Part shown: piece by piece, positions 62,020 to 64,000 of the stretch | How positions within the stretch are numbered: position 1 is the stretch's first letter | Layout: each line of letters opens with the position of its first letter | NCBI RefSeq assembly: GCF_007671685.1 | Contig: NZ_VCNL01000006.1 | Location: forward strand, 1 to 64,000 | Reading direction: 5' to 3' | DNA: 64,000 bases | Source: Halorubrum salsamenti | Lineage (GTDB): Archaea > Halobacteriota > Halobacteria > Halobacteriales > Haloferacaceae | Translations under genes and position numbers: made by a program | The notes under the pieces: generated by a model | What the model was told of the DNA's origin: nothing | What the model saw: only the letters and a program-made list of their open reading frames with translations | The model's database searches: none

Positions 62020-62853
62020 ATGAGCCGGACTTCGGACCAGTCGGTGCTGCTGTCGGACGACCCCCCGCTCGACCTCCGCCTCTCGGACGCGGAGCTTGAG
62101 AACGCCCGCGAGCGCATCGTCTCCTTCATCGCCGATCTCGTCGACGACGCGGGCGCCGAGGGCGCCGTCCTCGGGCTTTCCGGCGGGATCGACTCGACGC
62201 TGACCGCCTACCTCGCCGTCGAGGCGCTCGGCGAAGACGGCCTCCACGGGATCACGATGCCCGCCGAGGTGAACGACCCGGACGTGATGAGCGACGCCGA
62301 GCGCGTCGCCCACGAACTCGGGATCGAGTACGACGTGATCGAGATCCAGCCGATCGCGGAGTCCTTCTTCGACGCCGTCCCCGAGGCGGCCGACGACCGC
62401 ATGGCGGCGGGCAACGTCTACGTCCGGACCCGAGCGGTGCTGAACTACTTCGTCGCCAACGCCGAGAACCGGGTCGTGCTGGGGACCGGGAACCGCGCGG
62501 AGGCGATGACGGGCTACTTCACGAAGTACGGCGATCAGGCGGTCGACTGCAACCCCATCGGAAACCTGTACAAACAGCAGGTGCGCCAGCTGGCCGCGCA
62601 CGTCGGCGTCCCCCGCGATCTGGTGATGCAGGAACCGACCGCCGGCATGTGGGAGGGCCAGACCGACGCCGACGAGATGGGGCTCGACTACGACACCGTC
62701 GACGCGATCCTGGCGGTCCACGTCGACGGCGGGCTCTCGCGGGCGGCCACGGTGCGCGAACTCGACGTGCCGGCAGAGGCGGTCGACCGCGTTGTCGAAC
62801 TCCACGAGCGCAGCGCGCACAAGCGCTCGATGCCGTCCGCGCCCGAGCGCTAG
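62020..62853 (+). CDS. nadE: NAD(+) synthetase (ammonia-dependent)
   Basis: 277 residues of the small, ammonia-using type without a glutaminase domain. The ATP pyrophosphatase loop is LSGGIDSTLT; further motifs are VYVRTRAVLNYFVANAENRV, GTGNRAEAMTGYFTKYGD and PTAGMWEGQTDADEMGL. It amidates nicotinic acid adenine dinucleotide to NAD. The ATG at 62020 is 22-31 nt below GGTATTAGTC, supporting a leaderless mRNA. Confidence 0.96.
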   Translation: MSRTSDQSVLLSDDPPLDLRLSDAELENARERIVSFIADLVDDAGAEGAVLGLSGGIDSTLTAYLAVEALGEDGLHGITMPAEVNDPDVMSDAERVAHELGIEYDVIEIQPIAESFFDAVPEAADDRMAAGNVYVRTRAVLNYFVANAENRVVLGTGNRAEAMTGYFTKYGDQAVDCNPIGNLYKQQVRQLAAHVGVPRDLVMQEPTAGMWEGQTDADEMGLDYDTVDAILAVHVDGGLSRAATVRELDVPAEAVDRVVELHERSAHKRSMPSAPER

Positions 62854-62907
62854 GCGTCGTCGGGGCGATAAAACCGAGAGAAGGGCCGACGGACCGGTCA
62901 GCGGGAC

Positions 62908-63057
62908 TCAGGCGTTTTGCGCCCGTTCTTTTGCGACTTCGGCTATCCCGGCGTTCGCCGAGCAGTTCGGACACGCGTGTATCCGACCGCGGGCGTCCGA
63001 GAACACCCGGGCGAACCGTTCGGAGACGTGCGCCTCACAGTGTTCACACGTCGGCAT
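62908..63057 (-). CDS. 49-residue zinc-finger protein
   Basis: A 49-residue protein too short for standard gene tracks: MPTCEHCEAHVSERFARVFS, then GRIHACPNCSANAGIAEVAK. Two CxxC pairs (Cys4/Cys7 and Cys30/Cys33) would bind one zinc ion. This matches a family of tiny haloarchaeal CPxCG-related zinc fingers (I recall DUF7563). It lies between nadE and the TrpD-like gene. Function unknown; such proteins may bind nucleic acid or protein partners. Confidence 0.8.
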   Translation of the reverse strand: MPTCEHCEAHVSERFARVFSDARGRIHACPNCSANAGIAEVAKERAQNA

Positions 63058-63252
63058 AGTGTGAAGGGGTATCGTGGGTCATGTTCGGTACGCCTTCGCT
63101 TGGTGCTACACACTGAAGACGGCTTTCCGAATTCCGCCCCAAATTCGGCCCAGATCGGCGGACCGAGAGGGTGAAAACCGGGGGAATCACGCTCGCGAGA
63201 GACAACAGCGCGGTGCGACGAGAGAAAGGACGAACAGACGTGTCAAGCGCGA

Positions 63253-64000
63253 TCAGAAGTGGCGAAGCGCTTCGAGAACCTCGTGTGCGGAGCCGTCGTC
63301 GATGACCTCACGGGCCGCGTCGAGGCCCTCCTCGATCGAGTCGGCGTCTTCGCGAGCGTAGATCCGGAGCGCGGCGTTGACCGCGACCGCGTCGGCGAAC
63401 GGGCCGTCGCGCTCGCCGGTCAGCACCGCCTCGGTGATCTCGGCGGACTCGACCGCCACGTCGTCGACCGCGAGGTCCGCCTCTTCGAGGTCCATCCCGT
63501 ACTCGGCGGTCTCGATCTCGAAGTCGTCGAAGGAGGCGCCCTCGCTGCCGGCGTCGCCGTCCGCGCCGTCGGCCCCGCCGGCCGCGTCCCACTCGGCGAC
63601 CTTGGTGTAGCCGGGCCGCACGTCGTCGTACCCCTCCATCCCCTGGAACATGAGGACGCGGTCGAGGTCGTGGAACTCGCTTTCGACGAACGTGTCGACC
63701 ACCTTCTTCGCGAACGCGAGGTGGTAGAAGGAGCCGAGGTGGACGGAGGCGCCGGCGGGGTTCGCCAGCGTCTCGATCGTGTTGACGAACGTGCGGACCC
63801 CCATCTGGTCGCGCCGGTCGAACAGGTCGTCGACGGCGGGGTTGAAGGCGGGCTGGTAGTAGAAGCCGAAGCCGGTCTCGTCGACCATGTCGGCGGAGTC
63901 GGAGGGCGTCAGCTCGGTGTGGACGCCCAGTTCGTCCAAGACGTGCTTGTACGCGTCCTGCTTCTGGGTGGGGACGCGGTCGCCGGAGTGGACGACGACG
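63253..64000 (-). CDS. TrpD-like (anthranilate phosphoribosyltransferase superfamily) protein, C-terminal part
   Basis: About 249 residues within the window; the N terminus is outside. Homology to TrpD/YbiB: FGFYYQPAFNPAVDDLFDRR, MGVRTFVNTIETLANPAGAS, then VDTFVESEFHDLDRVLMFQG. Residues such as FNPAVDD and LANPAGA align with the TrpD anthranilate and phosphate loops but are altered, as in the TrpD2/YbiB group, whose members bind nucleic acid or have unknown substrates. It may not make tryptophan precursor. The acidic insertion EWDAAGGADGADGDAGSEGA is a halophilic feature. Confidence 0.75.
   Translation of the reverse strand, partial: VVVHSGDRVPTQKQDAYKHVLDELGVHTELTPSDSADMVDETGFGFYYQPAFNPAVDDLFDRRDQMGVRTFVNTIETLANPAGASVHLGSFYHLAFAKKVVDTFVESEFHDLDRVLMFQGMEGYDDVRPGYTKVAEWDAAGGADGADGDAGSEGASFDDFEIETAEYGMDLEEADLAVDDVAVESAEITEAVLTGERDGPFADAVAVNAALRIYAREDADSIEEGLDAAREVIDDGSAHEVLEALRHF

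Overview
The window is chromosomal DNA from a haloarchaeon. Base composition is very GC-rich, the proteins are strongly acidic, RNA polymerase subunits B and A are each split (B''/B' and A'/A''), and most genes start a few bases after a TATA box 25-30 nt upstream, as expected for leaderless archaeal mRNAs. The gene set and the repeats suggest a Halorubrum-like member of the Haloferacales; that genus call is an inference. No rRNA, CRISPR array, transposase or phage cluster is visible.

Layout. 0-4 kb: start of homoserine dehydrogenase, an ACT protein, elongation factor 2 and KDPG aldolase. 4.6-10.2 kb: the PolD large subunit, interrupted by a mini-intein, then PPC-domain, NifU-like and small haloarchaeal proteins. 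10.4-15.5 kb: a lipoprotein and a copper cassette (CopA-type ATPase whose reading frame is broken after two metal-binding domains, an Lrp-TRASH regulator and a CopZ chaperone). 15.5-20.7 kb: a complete 2-oxoacid dehydrogenase operon (E1a, E1b, E2, E3). 21-23 kb: a ribbon-helix-helix protein and an RPA3-type single-strand binding operon. 23.7-35.7 kb: membrane proteins, an apparently circularly permuted oligopeptide-binding lipoprotein coupled to a PAP2 enzyme, DsbA, ThiD, a ZIP transporter, MutS, SepF, a glucose-6-phosphate dehydrogenase-like SDR and a DUF309 protein. 36-42.7 kb: a truncated tRNA relic, a proton antiporter, tRNA-Arg, RPA2-like protein, histone plus histone deacetylase, and two identical tRNA-Asp genes. 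43-53.4 kb: the RNA polymerase / NusA / S12 / S7 operon, with a lipoprotein inserted before S12. 53.5-64 kb: a dicarboxylate symporter, aconitase, dUTPase, a flavin monooxygenase, CBS protein, a possible PD-(D/E)XK nuclease, a Nudix hydrolase, NAD synthase, a 49-residue zinc finger and the end of a TrpD-like protein.

The least explained material is noncoding. Three copies of a structured dispersed element (about 4.2, 14.3 and 23.5 kb) share a TATA-headed hairpin module, a conserved core of about 27 nt and promoter-like end modules; stem substitutions between copies are compensatory. A separate two-helix structured region lies at 57.79-57.89 kb. Other leads are the permuted binding protein, the copA frame break at a GGGAAAC heptamer, a tRNA relic without an anticodon arm, and hairpins repeating the tRNA-Arg 3' end.

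Functional themes: replication and repair (PolD, two RPA loci, MutS, dUTPase), chromatin (histone and deacetylase), core transcription and translation, copper homeostasis and central carbon metabolism.
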